Shown piece by piece: positions 49,725 to 58,813 of a stretch of 64,000 bases of DNA (position 1 is the first letter of the stretch; each line of letters opens with the position of its first letter). A program made the position numbers and the translations under genes. The stretch comes from an uncultured bacterium. Lineage in GTDB: Bacteria; Krumholzibacteriota; Krumholzibacteriia; LZORAL124-64-63. The notes below the pieces were generated by a model, which saw only the letters and a program-made list of their open reading frames with translations, was not told where the DNA came from and did no database searches. The DNA is taken from NCBI GenBank assembly GCA_903912525.1, contig CAIWHK010000006.1, positions 62,001 to 126,000 of the forward strand, written 5' to 3'.

Positions 49725-52088
49725 ATGCGCCAATCCCGTTATGCATTGACCGTTCTGGCCGCGTTCGTGGCCATTCTGGCGGCTGTCACGGCTGTCCTGC
49801 CGGCGATTGCCCAGACCCCCGATCCCGCCATGCTGGACGAGGCGGCCCGCCGCACCGGGCTGAGCCGCGAGGAGCTGTTGCGCCGGTATGCGAGTGGCGG
49901 CGCCCCCGGCGCCGCCGTCTCCGGTCCGGCCGCCGAGCCGGTCACCGAACCCGGCCGCACCTCGATCCAGGGCATCGACGACACCAACCCCACCGGCGCC
50001 TGGCGCGACACCGACGTGAACGTCGTGTTGCCCATGTCGCAGGTGCAGGCGCTGCAGGCGCAAGCCACGGCCGCCGATTCGGCGGCCACCGGCGTCAACG
50101 CCACCTTCGGCGCCAGCTTCTTCAGGCTCGATGCCGGCGTGTTCCAGCCGCCCAGCTTCGGGCCGGTGTCGGCGGACTACCGTTTGGGAGTGGGCGACGA
50201 GCTGGTCGTGCACGCGTGGGGCGAGGTCGACTTCCAGATGACGCGCGTCGTGGACCGCGACGGCTGCATCATCCTGCCGCGCACCGGCAAGGTGACCTGC
50301 GCGGGCCGCACGCTGGGCGAGGCCGCGGCCTCGATCCGCGCGCAGCTGGCGCAGAGCCACGCCTCGATTGGCGGCGGCGACAAGGGCAAGGGCGGCACCC
50401 AGGTCGAGGTGACCCTGGGCCAGCTGCGGCCCATCCGCGTCTACGTGATCGGCGAGGCGACGCGGCCCGGCTCGTACCAGCTGAGCTCGGCCTCGACCGT
50501 GCTGACGGCGCTGTACGCGGCGGGCGGCCCGGCCGCGACCGGTTCGTACCGCGACATCCGGCTGATGAGGGGAACGGACGTCGTCGCCCACCTGGACCTG
50601 TACGACTACCTGACCAAGGGCGCGCGCACGGGCGACCGCCTGCTGCAGGAGGGCGACACGGTCTACATCCCGGACCGCCAGCGGCGCGTCCAGATCATCG
50701 GCCCGGTGCGCCGGCCGATGTACTACGAAATGAAGGCCGGCGAGAAGCTGTCCGACCTGCTGGGCTACGCCGGCGGCCTGGCCCCCGAGGCCGTGCCCGA
50801 CCCGGTGCACATCCGCCGCGTGCTGGCGGCCGCCGATCGACGCGACGGCCAGCCGGACCACGTGTTCGTCGACGTGTCATCGAAGGGCAAACCGGTGGAG
50901 CTGCTGGACGGCGACCAGGTCGTCGTCGACGCCATCACCGATCGCCTGGACCGCTACGTCGACGTCAAGGGCAGCGTGAAGGTGCCCGGCCGCTACGAGT
51001 ACCGCGAGGGCCTGACGGTCGCCGACCTGCTGGCGATGGCCGGCGGCCTGTGGCCCGACGCCATGACCGACAAGGCCATCATCGACCGCACGACGCCCGA
51101 GGGCGACCTGCTGTCGGTGACCGTGCCGTTGGACGGCACCGGCGAGCCGGTGCCACTGCAATCGCGCGACATGCTCCACGTGTTCGCGCGCTGGGAGCTC
51201 AAGAGCCGCCCGCAGGTGTTCATCACGGGCGAGGTGTTCGAGCCCGTCCAGCCCCAGTGGCGCGAAGGCATGACTTTGCGCGAACTGGTGCTCAAGGCCG
51301 GCGGCCTCAAAGACAGCGCCAACCTGATGCAGGCCGAGGTGTCGCGCCTGCTGGCCGATGCCGTCGCCAGCACCGACATCACCAAGCGGCCCGAACAGAC
51401 CGTCGACGTCATCCGCGTGCCCCTGGGGGCGGATTTCCTGACCCGCGACGACGGCTTCCTGCTGCAGCCCTACGACCGCATCGCCATCCGCCGCCTGCCG
51501 TGGTGGGAGTTGCAGCAGACCGTCACGCTGCGCGGCGAGGTGTTCTTCCCGGGCCAGTTCAGCCTCGAACGCAAGGACGAGCGCCTGTCCACGCTGATCG
51601 CCCGCGCCGGCGGCCTGCGTCCGGACGCCTACCCCGAGGGCGCGCGCGTGCAGCGCTCGCAGGACAACGTCGGCAACGTGGCCATCAACCTGGCCGAGGC
51701 GCTGGCCAAGCCCGGTTCGGAGCAAGACATCATCCTGCAGGCCGGCGACGAAGTGATCATCCCCGACCGCATGTTCACCGTGAAGGTGGTGGGCGAGGTG
51801 GGCTTCCCCACCAGCCTGGTCTGGGAAGAGGGCAAGAAGATCAACTGGTACGTCGACCGCGCCGGCGGCTACCTGGAGAAATCCGACAAGGGCAAGTCGC
51901 GCGTCGTGTGGCCGAACGGCATGTCGCTGCCCAACAAGGGCGGCTCGAAGGTGATCGCCGGCTCGACGATCATCGTCCCGCGCAAGGCCCCGCCCGAAGG
52001 GGAGAGCACGTTGTCGAAGTTGAAGGAGATCAGCGGGATTTTGGCGGGGTTGGCTACGGTTTGGTTGGTGATTGACCGGACGAATTGA
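49725..52088 (+). CDS. Wza-like polysaccharide export protein with multiple SLBB domains
   Basis: The 787-residue protein has a signal peptide (YALTVLAAFVAILAAVTAVLPAIAQ), a variable N-terminal region, then the Poly_export domain (YRLGVGDELVVHAWGEVDFQMTRVVDRDGCIILPRTGKVTCAGRTLGEA, about 152-200) and a series of SLBB units, seen as IRVYVIGEATRPGSYQL, RVQIIGPVRRPMYYEM, YVDVKGSVKVPGRYEYREG, QVFITGEVFEPVQPQW, TVTLRGEVFFPGQFSL and FTVKVVGEVGFPTSLVW. Such proteins form the outer-membrane channel for capsule or exopolysaccharide. No lipobox is seen, unlike E. coli Wza. A C-terminal hydrophobic helix (ISGILAGLATVWLVI) may anchor it. G+C falls in the last codons, at the border of the low-G+C segment. 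Confidence 0.9.
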   Translation: MRQSRYALTVLAAFVAILAAVTAVLPAIAQTPDPAMLDEAARRTGLSREELLRRYASGGAPGAAVSGPAAEPVTEPGRTSIQGIDDTNPTGAWRDTDVNVVLPMSQVQALQAQATAADSAATGVNATFGASFFRLDAGVFQPPSFGPVSADYRLGVGDELVVHAWGEVDFQMTRVVDRDGCIILPRTGKVTCAGRTLGEAAASIRAQLAQSHASIGGGDKGKGGTQVEVTLGQLRPIRVYVIGEATRPGSYQLSSASTVLTALYAAGGPAATGSYRDIRLMRGTDVVAHLDLYDYLTKGARTGDRLLQEGDTVYIPDRQRRVQIIGPVRRPMYYEMKAGEKLSDLLGYAGGLAPEAVPDPVHIRRVLAAADRRDGQPDHVFVDVSSKGKPVELLDGDQVVVDAITDRLDRYVDVKGSVKVPGRYEYREGLTVADLLAMAGGLWPDAMTDKAIIDRTTPEGDLLSVTVPLDGTGEPVPLQSRDMLHVFARWELKSRPQVFITGEVFEPVQPQWREGMTLRELVLKAGGLKDSANLMQAEVSRLLADAVASTDITKRPEQTVDVIRVPLGADFLTRDDGFLLQPYDRIAIRRLPWWELQQTVTLRGEVFFPGQFSLERKDERLSTLIARAGGLRPDAYPEGARVQRSQDNVGNVAINLAEALAKPGSEQDIILQAGDEVIIPDRMFTVKVVGEVGFPTSLVWEEGKKINWYVDRAGGYLEKSDKGKSRVVWPNGMSLPNKGGSKVIAGSTIIVPRKAPPEGESTLSKLKEISGILAGLATVWLVIDRTN

Positions 52089-52127
52089 CCCGCAATCGGT
52101 TGGAAAAACCTCCGGAGATGTACACGA

Positions 52128-53078
52128 ATGGGGCAGATTCAGCAACCGGATCGCACGCTCGCGGAAGAAATTGGTTTGCTCGCCGGCCTCGTTTGGGCGA
52201 ATCGGTGGCGGCTCTTGCTGATGTTGACAATTACTTTCGTCCTGTCCGCTGCCACAACGTTCCTGCTTCGGCCGCGCTTCACGTCCACCGCAACTGTCCT
52301 CCCAGGAAGCAGTGGGTCGCGGTTGGGCGGCATGTTAGGTGAACTGAGCGCATTTTCAGGGATCGCGGGACTGAATGTCGGGGGCGTGGGTGTAGATATC
52401 TACCCCATAGTTGCGAGAAGCAATACGATAGTGTCACGGGTTCTAGCCACGGATTTCAACGGTAAGACCGTATTGGAAACGTTGCTGGAAGGTGAGACTG
52501 GCGATCCGCAAACCGTTGAGACAATTACACGCGACTTCAAGGCGCGCATTGTCACCTCGAAAGATCTTCGAAGCGGCTCCCTGCGATTCGAGTTCACTCA
52601 CCGGGACCCTGATTTTGCAGCATTTGTCCTGAACACAATCTTGGACAACCTGGAGTCATATTTTCGGGAAACGTCTGGCGTGGAGGCCCGTGAGCAGCGG
52701 CAACTGATCGAGTCTCGAATCGCGACGGTTGCCGGCGAAGTAAGGGTCGCTGAAGACGATCTCAGGGAATTCCGGACAGAGAATCGGGCTGTTCTCTCGT
52801 CTCCACTTCTCGCACTCGAAGAAGGTCGTCTAGTTCGCCAAGTGGAGATCAAGAATAGGATCTACCTCGAGCTGGCTGCCCAGTTGGAAGTGTCTAGGAT
52901 CAGGGAAGCTGGAAGCGTGACCGTTCTCAAAATTCTGGATCGCGCTTCACGGCCGCAGCACAAGTCGTGGCCGCAGCGCAGCCTGATCGTGCTTGTGGCC
53001 GTGTTTTGCGTCGGCGGGTTGTACGTCATCTTCTTGCGCTGGAGATACGCTCATTACATCGATGCGGCTTCAGCATGA
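52128..53078 (+). CDS. Wzz-type chain-length determinant protein
   Basis: This inner-membrane co-polymerase regulates polysaccharide chain length. Its 316 residues have two membrane helices (about 28-47 and 283-304) framing a periplasmic domain. The N-terminal helix and the strand after it (LLLMLTITFVLSAATTFLLRPRFTSTATVLP) match the Wzz domain. A central coiled-coil region (REQRQLIESRIATVAGEVRVAEDDLREF) follows. A Gly-rich loop (GGMLGELSAFSGIAGLNVGGVGVD) is typical of the group. No kinase domain is fused, so regulation by tyrosine phosphorylation would need a separate gene. The stop overlaps the ATP-grasp gene by ATGA. Confidence 0.87.
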   Translation: MGQIQQPDRTLAEEIGLLAGLVWANRWRLLLMLTITFVLSAATTFLLRPRFTSTATVLPGSSGSRLGGMLGELSAFSGIAGLNVGGVGVDIYPIVARSNTIVSRVLATDFNGKTVLETLLEGETGDPQTVETITRDFKARIVTSKDLRSGSLRFEFTHRDPDFAAFVLNTILDNLESYFRETSGVEAREQRQLIESRIATVAGEVRVAEDDLREFRTENRAVLSSPLLALEEGRLVRQVEIKNRIYLELAAQLEVSRIREAGSVTVLKILDRASRPQHKSWPQRSLIVLVAVFCVGGLYVIFLRWRYAHYIDAASA

Positions 53079-54118
53079 AGATTGCCTTGCATTGGCAGGC
53101 GGAGACCTTTGCAGAACGCTGGGAACCGGCGATCCTCGATCGTGGGATCGAATGTGTCCGGGTCTCCGCCTATGATCCCGATTTGTTGGTTCGCCTCCGT
53201 TCGTTTGACCTGTTTCTCTGGAACTGGACCCTGCACGATCCTCGGGCATTGCTTCATGCGCGGAGTCTCTTGGCGGCGGTTGAAGAACAGGGACTTGGGG
53301 TATTCCCAGATCGCCACACCTCCTGGCACTACGATGACAAGGTTGCTCAGAAGTTTCTGTTGGAGTCGGTGGGTGCGCCGATTGTGCCAACACGGGTGCT
53401 TTTTGACGCAGAATCCGCGCACGCGTGGGCTGCAACCGCGTCGTATCCCATGGTTTTTAAGCTCAGGCGTGGGGCTGGTTCCAACAATGTTCGCCTCTTG
53501 CGAAGCCGCGTAGAAGCTGACCGGATTGTGACCCAGATGTTCGGAGCGGGTATGGTGGCCGTGCCCGGCTATCTTACGGACGCAGCAACGAAATTGCGCC
53601 GTATCCACGGACTTGGTGATGTATCTGCGCGTCTGCGGAGGCTGCCCCAATCCATTGCGCATATTGCCCACGAACGTCGACTGGTGGCGCGCGAGAAGGA
53701 CTATGTTCTGTTTCAAGAATACCTGCCCGATAATGGCTTCGATACTAGGATAGTGGTCATTGGAAAGAAGGCGTTCGGAATGAGACGCATGAATCGCCCT
53801 GGGGACTTCCGGGCATCAGGCAGCGGATTTATTGACTATACGGCAGAGGCGATTTCGCCGGAAGCGCTGAAGATCGCTTTTGACGTGTCGCGCAGGTTGC
53901 GGTTTCAGTCGATGGCCTATGACTTCCTTGTGGATACTGAGGGACGGTCCCGGATTTGCGAGATTAGCTATTGTTTCACACCGGGTCAGGTCTATGAACG
54001 ATGTGAAGGGCACTGGGATGAATCGCTTACGTTCCACCCCGGTCATGTTTTTCTTGAGGACGTAATTCTCGATCTGATGATCGGCCTCAGCCAGCGGAAA
54101 GGAACAGGCGTTGCCTAG
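53075..54118 (+). CDS. ATP-grasp ligase-like protein
   Basis: The 347-residue protein has a RimK-like ATP-grasp layout: PMVFKLRRGAGSNNVRLL (about 127-144) as the phosphate-binding strand-loop, VLFQEYLPDNGFDTRIVVIGKKAFGMRRMNR (about 211-241) with the D-x-R pair, and SMAYDFLVDTEGRSRICEISYCF (about 278-300) where the usual E-x-N metal motif reads EIS. ATP-grasp enzymes join a carboxylate to an amine or thiol through an acyl phosphate. In a capsule operon this one may add an amino acid to a sugar acid; that is inference. It overlaps Wzz by 4 bp and the Wzy-like gene by 8 bp. Confidence 0.75.
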   Translation: MKIALHWQAETFAERWEPAILDRGIECVRVSAYDPDLLVRLRSFDLFLWNWTLHDPRALLHARSLLAAVEEQGLGVFPDRHTSWHYDDKVAQKFLLESVGAPIVPTRVLFDAESAHAWAATASYPMVFKLRRGAGSNNVRLLRSRVEADRIVTQMFGAGMVAVPGYLTDAATKLRRIHGLGDVSARLRRLPQSIAHIAHERRLVAREKDYVLFQEYLPDNGFDTRIVVIGKKAFGMRRMNRPGDFRASGSGFIDYTAEAISPEALKIAFDVSRRLRFQSMAYDFLVDTEGRSRICEISYCFTPGQVYERCEGHWDESLTFHPGHVFLEDVILDLMIGLSQRKGTGVA

Positions 54119-55406
54119 GGGCATCTTCCCAGTACAGGCAGTTCCGGTTGGATCACTGGCGCGAGATGATGTTGCGTCACCGATCATCGCTCGGGTGCTA
54201 CTGGTCGCGGTCGCAGTGTGTCTGCCCTGGTCAAGTGATGCCCCAACAGCGATGGGTGCCATCCTTTCTCGCATTTTTGCGGTTGCCCAGGTCCTCACTA
54301 TTCTCTACTGGGCGACGCAAGTGCGCCAACCGTTCGTCCGCGCGCCAGCATCGTTCGGCTTGTTTGTGGTGTTCGTTATGGCTCACACGCTTGTAGTTTA
54401 TGGACTCCTGAGCCCTTCGGAACTGTTTGTCAGCGACTACAGCGCAGCCCTGGGGCAAGAGATGGGGCAAGTAGTTTCGCGGGCTGTGGTGGTTGCGAAG
54501 TTCTTCGGATTTGTTCTGTTCTGCTATGCAGTTGCATCCATAGCGGGGTGCGATGGACACCTAACTCCGATCGGACTGGGCCTCGGAGTCAGCTTGGTCG
54601 CGCTTCTCGCACTGGGTCGCAGCGAACAATTGATTGACGTAAGCGGTCGATACACCGGCGGCTACGCAAATGCAAATGCGTTCGCGGAGGTGTGTGTAGC
54701 TGCACTCTTCTTTAATGTCTATACGCTCTTCCAGACTCGTTCGGGCAGGACTGTGAAGATGGTCGCATTGTTTTTGGTTGCGGCGTCAGCGGGCGGACTA
54801 CTTATGTCGGCCTCCCGAAGCGCATTGATGGCGATTCTCGTCGGCATTTCAGGAGTGTTTGCGGTGGCCAGCGGGAGGCACCGTGTGCTGCTAGTTGCAA
54901 TAACGTTGGCTGCGATTGCTATTGTGATGCTCATTGCACCCCAAAATGCGTTCGAGTTGGTCTACAGGCGAAGCACAGAATCGTTGGTAAATCTCAGATC
55001 GCTGATCTGGGGCGCCTACTTGCAGCAATGGCGCGAGTATGTGCCATTTGGAGTCGGCCTTGGGCGCGAGATGACAACTCTGAGCGGCCCGGTCTTCATG
55101 GATCGGATCTGGCCGCCCCACAATACCGTGCTTCAGGTGACGGTAGCATACGGAGTGCTGGGACCAGTGCTGCTGATGGCATTCATGCTCGCCTGTGTGC
55201 GGCGAGCATGGCGCCGCGCGCGGAGCATCGGGGGCGTCAGTGCTTCGGCCGTGGCTTTGGGTCTGGTGTTGAGTTGGATGACTCTGATGTTTACTGGTGA
55301 CCGCCTAGGTGCCCGCGTCTTCTGGCTCATGTTAGGGATGGTATTCGCAATCTTGGTCACGCATAACGACGCCGGCCAATCAGAGAGACAGGGGAAGGGA
55401 ACATGA
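54111..55406 (+). CDS. O-antigen polymerase/ligase-like membrane protein (Wzy)
   Basis: The 431-residue integral membrane protein has about ten to twelve helices. Features of the Wzy/WaaL group are YTGGYANANAFAEVCVAALFF in one loop, LLMSASRSALMAILVGISGVF, and the large periplasmic loop with FGVGLGREMT and PPHNTVLQVTVAYGVLGPVLL, where the HN pair and the downstream helix are typical. It probably polymerises the lipid-linked repeat units flipped by the Wzx at 58.8 kb, with Wzz setting the length. TTG 54111 is the start in frame with overlap to the ATP-grasp gene; the stop overlaps capA. Confidence 0.82.
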   Translation: MPRGIFPVQAVPVGSLARDDVASPIIARVLLVAVAVCLPWSSDAPTAMGAILSRIFAVAQVLTILYWATQVRQPFVRAPASFGLFVVFVMAHTLVVYGLLSPSELFVSDYSAALGQEMGQVVSRAVVVAKFFGFVLFCYAVASIAGCDGHLTPIGLGLGVSLVALLALGRSEQLIDVSGRYTGGYANANAFAEVCVAALFFNVYTLFQTRSGRTVKMVALFLVAASAGGLLMSASRSALMAILVGISGVFAVASGRHRVLLVAITLAAIAIVMLIAPQNAFELVYRRSTESLVNLRSLIWGAYLQQWREYVPFGVGLGREMTTLSGPVFMDRIWPPHNTVLQVTVAYGVLGPVLLMAFMLACVRRAWRRARSIGGVSASAVALGLVLSWMTLMFTGDRLGARVFWLMLGMVFAILVTHNDAGQSERQGKGT

Positions 55407-56554
55407 GCCGGATCGTGATAGCCGGAGATCTTTACGCAGGCGGTTCCAACGAAGCATTTCTCATGAATGCTGATTGTGATGCGTATGCTGAAGTTAGCGC
55501 AGTGATTCGCTCGGCCGATTTCGCAGTTGCCAATCTGGAAGCGCCTCTTGCAGTCGACGGAGCCGCTCGCCGAAAGCTAGGCCCAAATCTGCGGGCACAT
55601 CCGCAGACGGCGAAAGGCCTGGCAGGCATCGGGATCAGCGCATTCTGTCTCGCCAACAATCACATCATGGACTATGGGGTGGTGGGACTCAACAGCACAA
55701 CGGCCGCCTGCCGGGAGAATTCGATCGCAGTTTTCGGCGCGGGCGCCAATATCGCCGCTGCGGGGAGTCCGGTGATTGCGGAGATTGACGGACTACGCAT
55801 AGGGTTCTTGGGGGTTGCCGAGCATGACGGTGTTGTGGCGACGCGTACGGAGGCTGGGCCTCTGCCCGCGGACCCGATTCTCGTGCACCGATGGATTCTA
55901 GACAATCGTTGTATGATGGATCGCCTTGTTGTGCTGTTGCACGGCAGTTTGGAGCATTTTCCATTTCCGACCCCGCGAGTTAGGGCCTTCTGCCGGTACC
56001 TTGTCGACTGTGGGGCTGATGCAGTCATTTGTCAGCACACGCATATCATCGGTTGCGAGGAACGGTATCGCGACGCGCCAATACTCTATGGCCAGGGCAA
56101 TTTCATGTTCGACTACAAATGCCCGCGGGACACGTGGTGGGTTGGATTGTTGGCCGTTCTGGACTTTGACGATACGGCACCGGCGCAAATGAGCTACCAA
56201 GTGGTGGAAAGTTCGTGTGCGATCGCCGGGGTGCGCCTCGCGGCACCGAGAATGGCAACGGCGGTCATGGATGCCATGAGGTTGCGGTCAATTGCGCTTC
56301 GTGATGAGGACGAATTTGATGCGATCTGGAATCGGCACAGTGCCGATCAGGCGCTCTGGTATCTCAATTGGCTAGATAGCATCCCTGCACTCCTGCGAAA
56401 GGTTGATCGGAGGTTGCATTTGTCGCCGAAGCTGCGCTCTCCTGGACGGCTAGTCAGCCAGCACAACGTGATTGCGTGTGAGAGTCATCGCGAGATGCTC
56501 TTGTCAGCACTCGCGCGCGATAGTGACGATCCGGCGACTGGAAGGCGGAAATGA
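55403..56554 (+). CDS. CapA-family metallophosphatase-like protein
   Basis: The family takes its name from CapA of poly-gamma-glutamate capsules and has a calcineurin-like fold. In these 383 residues the motifs are RIVIAGDLYAGGS at the N-terminus, FAVANLEAPLAV, FCLANNHIMDYG, VVLLHGSLEH and ICQHTHIIGCEERYRDAPILYGQGNFMFD; the Asp, Asn, His and His metal ligands appear in place, with the GHHPH motif changed to CQHTH. No signal peptide is seen. Together with the ATP-grasp gene it hints at an amino-acid-containing or peptide-modified polymer. It overlaps both neighbours by ATGA. Confidence 0.85.
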   Translation: MSRIVIAGDLYAGGSNEAFLMNADCDAYAEVSAVIRSADFAVANLEAPLAVDGAARRKLGPNLRAHPQTAKGLAGIGISAFCLANNHIMDYGVVGLNSTTAACRENSIAVFGAGANIAAAGSPVIAEIDGLRIGFLGVAEHDGVVATRTEAGPLPADPILVHRWILDNRCMMDRLVVLLHGSLEHFPFPTPRVRAFCRYLVDCGADAVICQHTHIIGCEERYRDAPILYGQGNFMFDYKCPRDTWWVGLLAVLDFDDTAPAQMSYQVVESSCAIAGVRLAAPRMATAVMDAMRLRSIALRDEDEFDAIWNRHSADQALWYLNWLDSIPALLRKVDRRLHLSPKLRSPGRLVSQHNVIACESHREMLLSALARDSDDPATGRRK

Positions 56555-57666
56555 GCCAGCGCGATGTTGTGGTGTTTGCCGAGCTCGACTGGGACGGGCT
56601 TCATTGTCAGAGCCATGTCATCGCGCTTGGAATGGCTGCCAGGGGGCATCGCGTCCTGTACGTGAACCGAACCTTGCAGCGATGGCCAACGGTAGACCAT
56701 CTGCGCCGTAGATTGCGCAGGTCGTCTGGAATCAGGGACGCCCGTAGCTATGTGGAACGGCCCTCGAATCTTGATTTCGTTACCCTATTCCATGCGCCGC
56801 CCACGGAATATCTGCGGGGAGTCAATACTGCCTTGGCGCGACGCCAATTGGCCGGATTCAGTCTAATTGATCCTGTAATGATCATCTATGTTCCGAGCTA
56901 TCTAGCGCTTGATGTGGCGTCCGTGCTGGGCGTTGGCGAATATCACTACGTGTGTTATCACAATTTTGACGCCGATAGAGTATTGCCGGATCTCTTGCGA
57001 TCTGAACGTGAAATCGTGGCCAACGCAAGAACGGTCTTTGCCGATTCCGAGTTCTTGCGGGCGCGGATCGCGCGCATGTCTGCTGGACGGCATGTGTATG
57101 CTTCGGAACCTGGGGTTTATTATGAACTTTTCGCGCAGAGTTTTCGTGGCGATGAAGCGGCTCGGCGGCGTCGCATTGCGTATTTCGGAGGTGTGGGGCC
57201 CCATCTGAATATTTCCGCGTACAATGCGCTTGCAGAGCGACATGAGGTGCTTCTGGTCGGAATCGTGGATTCGTCTATTCGCCGCGACCTGTCGCCGCGA
57301 ATTGAAGTGCAGGCGCCGGTGGCGAATCGCGAACTGCCGGGAATTCTGCGCGATGTGGACGTGATAGCGTTGCTATATAGGGATTCGGCCTATATGCGGG
57401 GGGTCATTCCGGCGAAGTTTTATGAATGCTTGGCGACTGGAAAGCCTGTTGTTGTGAGTGGTCTTGCGGAGTTGGACAGGTACCGCGATATCGTGTATGT
57501 CGCGGGCGAAGATCCGGTTGAGGTGTGCGGACTTGTCGCGGGGTTGAATCCGGCGGCCGATGCGTTGAGAGTGCATGCGCGACAAATCTTGGCCAGCCAA
57601 GCTGACTGGTCGCACCGCTTCCGTGATTTCTACGGGACTGTGTTTCCCACGGTGAATCATGGCTAG
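56551..57666 (+). CDS. Glycosyltransferase (GT-B fold, GT4-like)
   Basis: The 371-residue protein has a two-domain GT-B layout. The N-terminal half opens with VVVFAELDWDGLHCQSHVIALGMAARGHRVLYVNR; the C-terminal half has RIAYFGGVGPHLNISAYNALAERHEVLLVGIVD, then RELPGILRDVDVIALLYRDSAYMRGVIPAKFYECLATGKPVVVSGLAEL, the E-x7-E-like nucleotide-sugar region in which KFYECLATGKPVV is characteristic. The sugar is unknown. It overlaps capA by 4 bp and the next glycosyltransferase by 8 bp. The codon use is that of the low-G+C cassette. Confidence 0.82.
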   Translation: MSQRDVVVFAELDWDGLHCQSHVIALGMAARGHRVLYVNRTLQRWPTVDHLRRRLRRSSGIRDARSYVERPSNLDFVTLFHAPPTEYLRGVNTALARRQLAGFSLIDPVMIIYVPSYLALDVASVLGVGEYHYVCYHNFDADRVLPDLLRSEREIVANARTVFADSEFLRARIARMSAGRHVYASEPGVYYELFAQSFRGDEAARRRRIAYFGGVGPHLNISAYNALAERHEVLLVGIVDSSIRRDLSPRIEVQAPVANRELPGILRDVDVIALLYRDSAYMRGVIPAKFYECLATGKPVVVSGLAELDRYRDIVYVAGEDPVEVCGLVAGLNPAADALRVHARQILASQADWSHRFRDFYGTVFPTVNHG

Positions 57667-58813
57667 AGGGCACAGGCGACACATCATTATTCCATTTACC
57701 TATACGAATCCTGACTACTTTGGAGGCATCGAACGCAAGATTCTCATTATCGCGCGTTGGCTGCGCGAAAATTCGAATGTTGATGCGGTCTTGGCACTTA
57801 GTCATGTTGATAGCGAGTTCGGCGACGAGTACCGCAGGCTTGGTCTGGCCGTAGTGCCGTTCCCCGTTGCGCCGCGCGCGGGGTTCGTCAGGCGCGTGCG
57901 CGCCTTGTCTGCATATGTGCAGGAGTTTGATGCAATCGCGATCGAGACGCATCAGTTCCGTGATATGCTGTGCGGCGCAATGGTGCGGCGTTCCCGATCG
58001 GGCCTGCGGCATCTCTACCGCGGCCACACGCATATTGATGGATCCGAAATCCCGAACTGGCGCAATTGCGCTTATCACGCACTGGATTGGGCTGCTCAGG
58101 CCGGAGTCGACCGCTACTGTATGTTGAGCCGCGCGATCGCCGAAGAGTGTATGCGGCGCAGTGGAGTCTCACCGCGGAAAGTCTCTGTCGTTCACAACGG
58201 AATCCATGCCATTGGCCCGCTAAGTGATGTTCGTGGTGGCCCAGCACCTCTTACTCCTGCAATTGCTGTCGTGGGACAGTTTGAGCGCAGAAAGAACCAG
58301 GCAATGGTGGTCAGGGCGATCGCGGAGATGCGGCGCAAGTACGGCTGCGATGTACGTGCCAGGTTTGTAGGCGGCGACCTAGATGGGTACACTGGTGAGG
58401 TGCAACAGTTAGCTGCTGCTCTCGGCGTGAGCGATTTGATGGAATTTGTCGGTGCACGTCCGGAAGTGTACGACATGGTGGGCGCTATTGACGTGCATGT
58501 ACTCGGTTCCGATTTTGAGGGTATTCCGACCAGTATGATCGAAGCAATGAGCATAGCCAAGCTCGTGATCTGTACTGATGTTGGTGGCACGAGCGAGTTG
58601 GTTAGATCTGGCGAAAATGGCATCCTTGTGCGTCCTGGAGATCACTTGGGACTTGCGGAAACAATGCTGCGCGTTTTCTCAACACCAGCCGAGTCGTGGG
58701 TTGCGATGCGTTGGTGCGGGTATGACACGTGGCAGAGCGACTTTGGCGTGGATGCAATGATGCGAGGCATTTGTGATGCGTTTGCACGATGTGGACTTCA
58801 GATTGTCGACTAG
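57659..58813 (+). CDS. Glycosyltransferase family 4
   Basis: The 384-residue GT-B enzyme begins with HIIIPFTYTNPDYFGGIERKILIIARWLREN, where GGIER is the usual donor-domain opening of GT4 proteins. The C-terminal domain has AVVGQFERRKNQAMVVRAIAEM, RFVGGDLDGYTGEVQQLAAALG, LMEFVGARPEVYDMVGAIDVHVLGSDFEGIPTSMIEAMSIAKLVICTDVGGTSELV, including the E-G-x-P-x-x-x-x-E motif. It probably transfers an activated sugar to the lipid-linked repeat. It overlaps the upstream gene by 8 bp and ends in a 4-bp tail-to-tail overlap with the flippase gene. Confidence 0.9.
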   Translation: MARGHRRHIIIPFTYTNPDYFGGIERKILIIARWLRENSNVDAVLALSHVDSEFGDEYRRLGLAVVPFPVAPRAGFVRRVRALSAYVQEFDAIAIETHQFRDMLCGAMVRRSRSGLRHLYRGHTHIDGSEIPNWRNCAYHALDWAAQAGVDRYCMLSRAIAEECMRRSGVSPRKVSVVHNGIHAIGPLSDVRGGPAPLTPAIAVVGQFERRKNQAMVVRAIAEMRRKYGCDVRARFVGGDLDGYTGEVQQLAAALGVSDLMEFVGARPEVYDMVGAIDVHVLGSDFEGIPTSMIEAMSIAKLVICTDVGGTSELVRSGENGILVRPGDHLGLAETMLRVFSTPAESWVAMRWCGYDTWQSDFGVDAMMRGICDAFARCGLQIVD

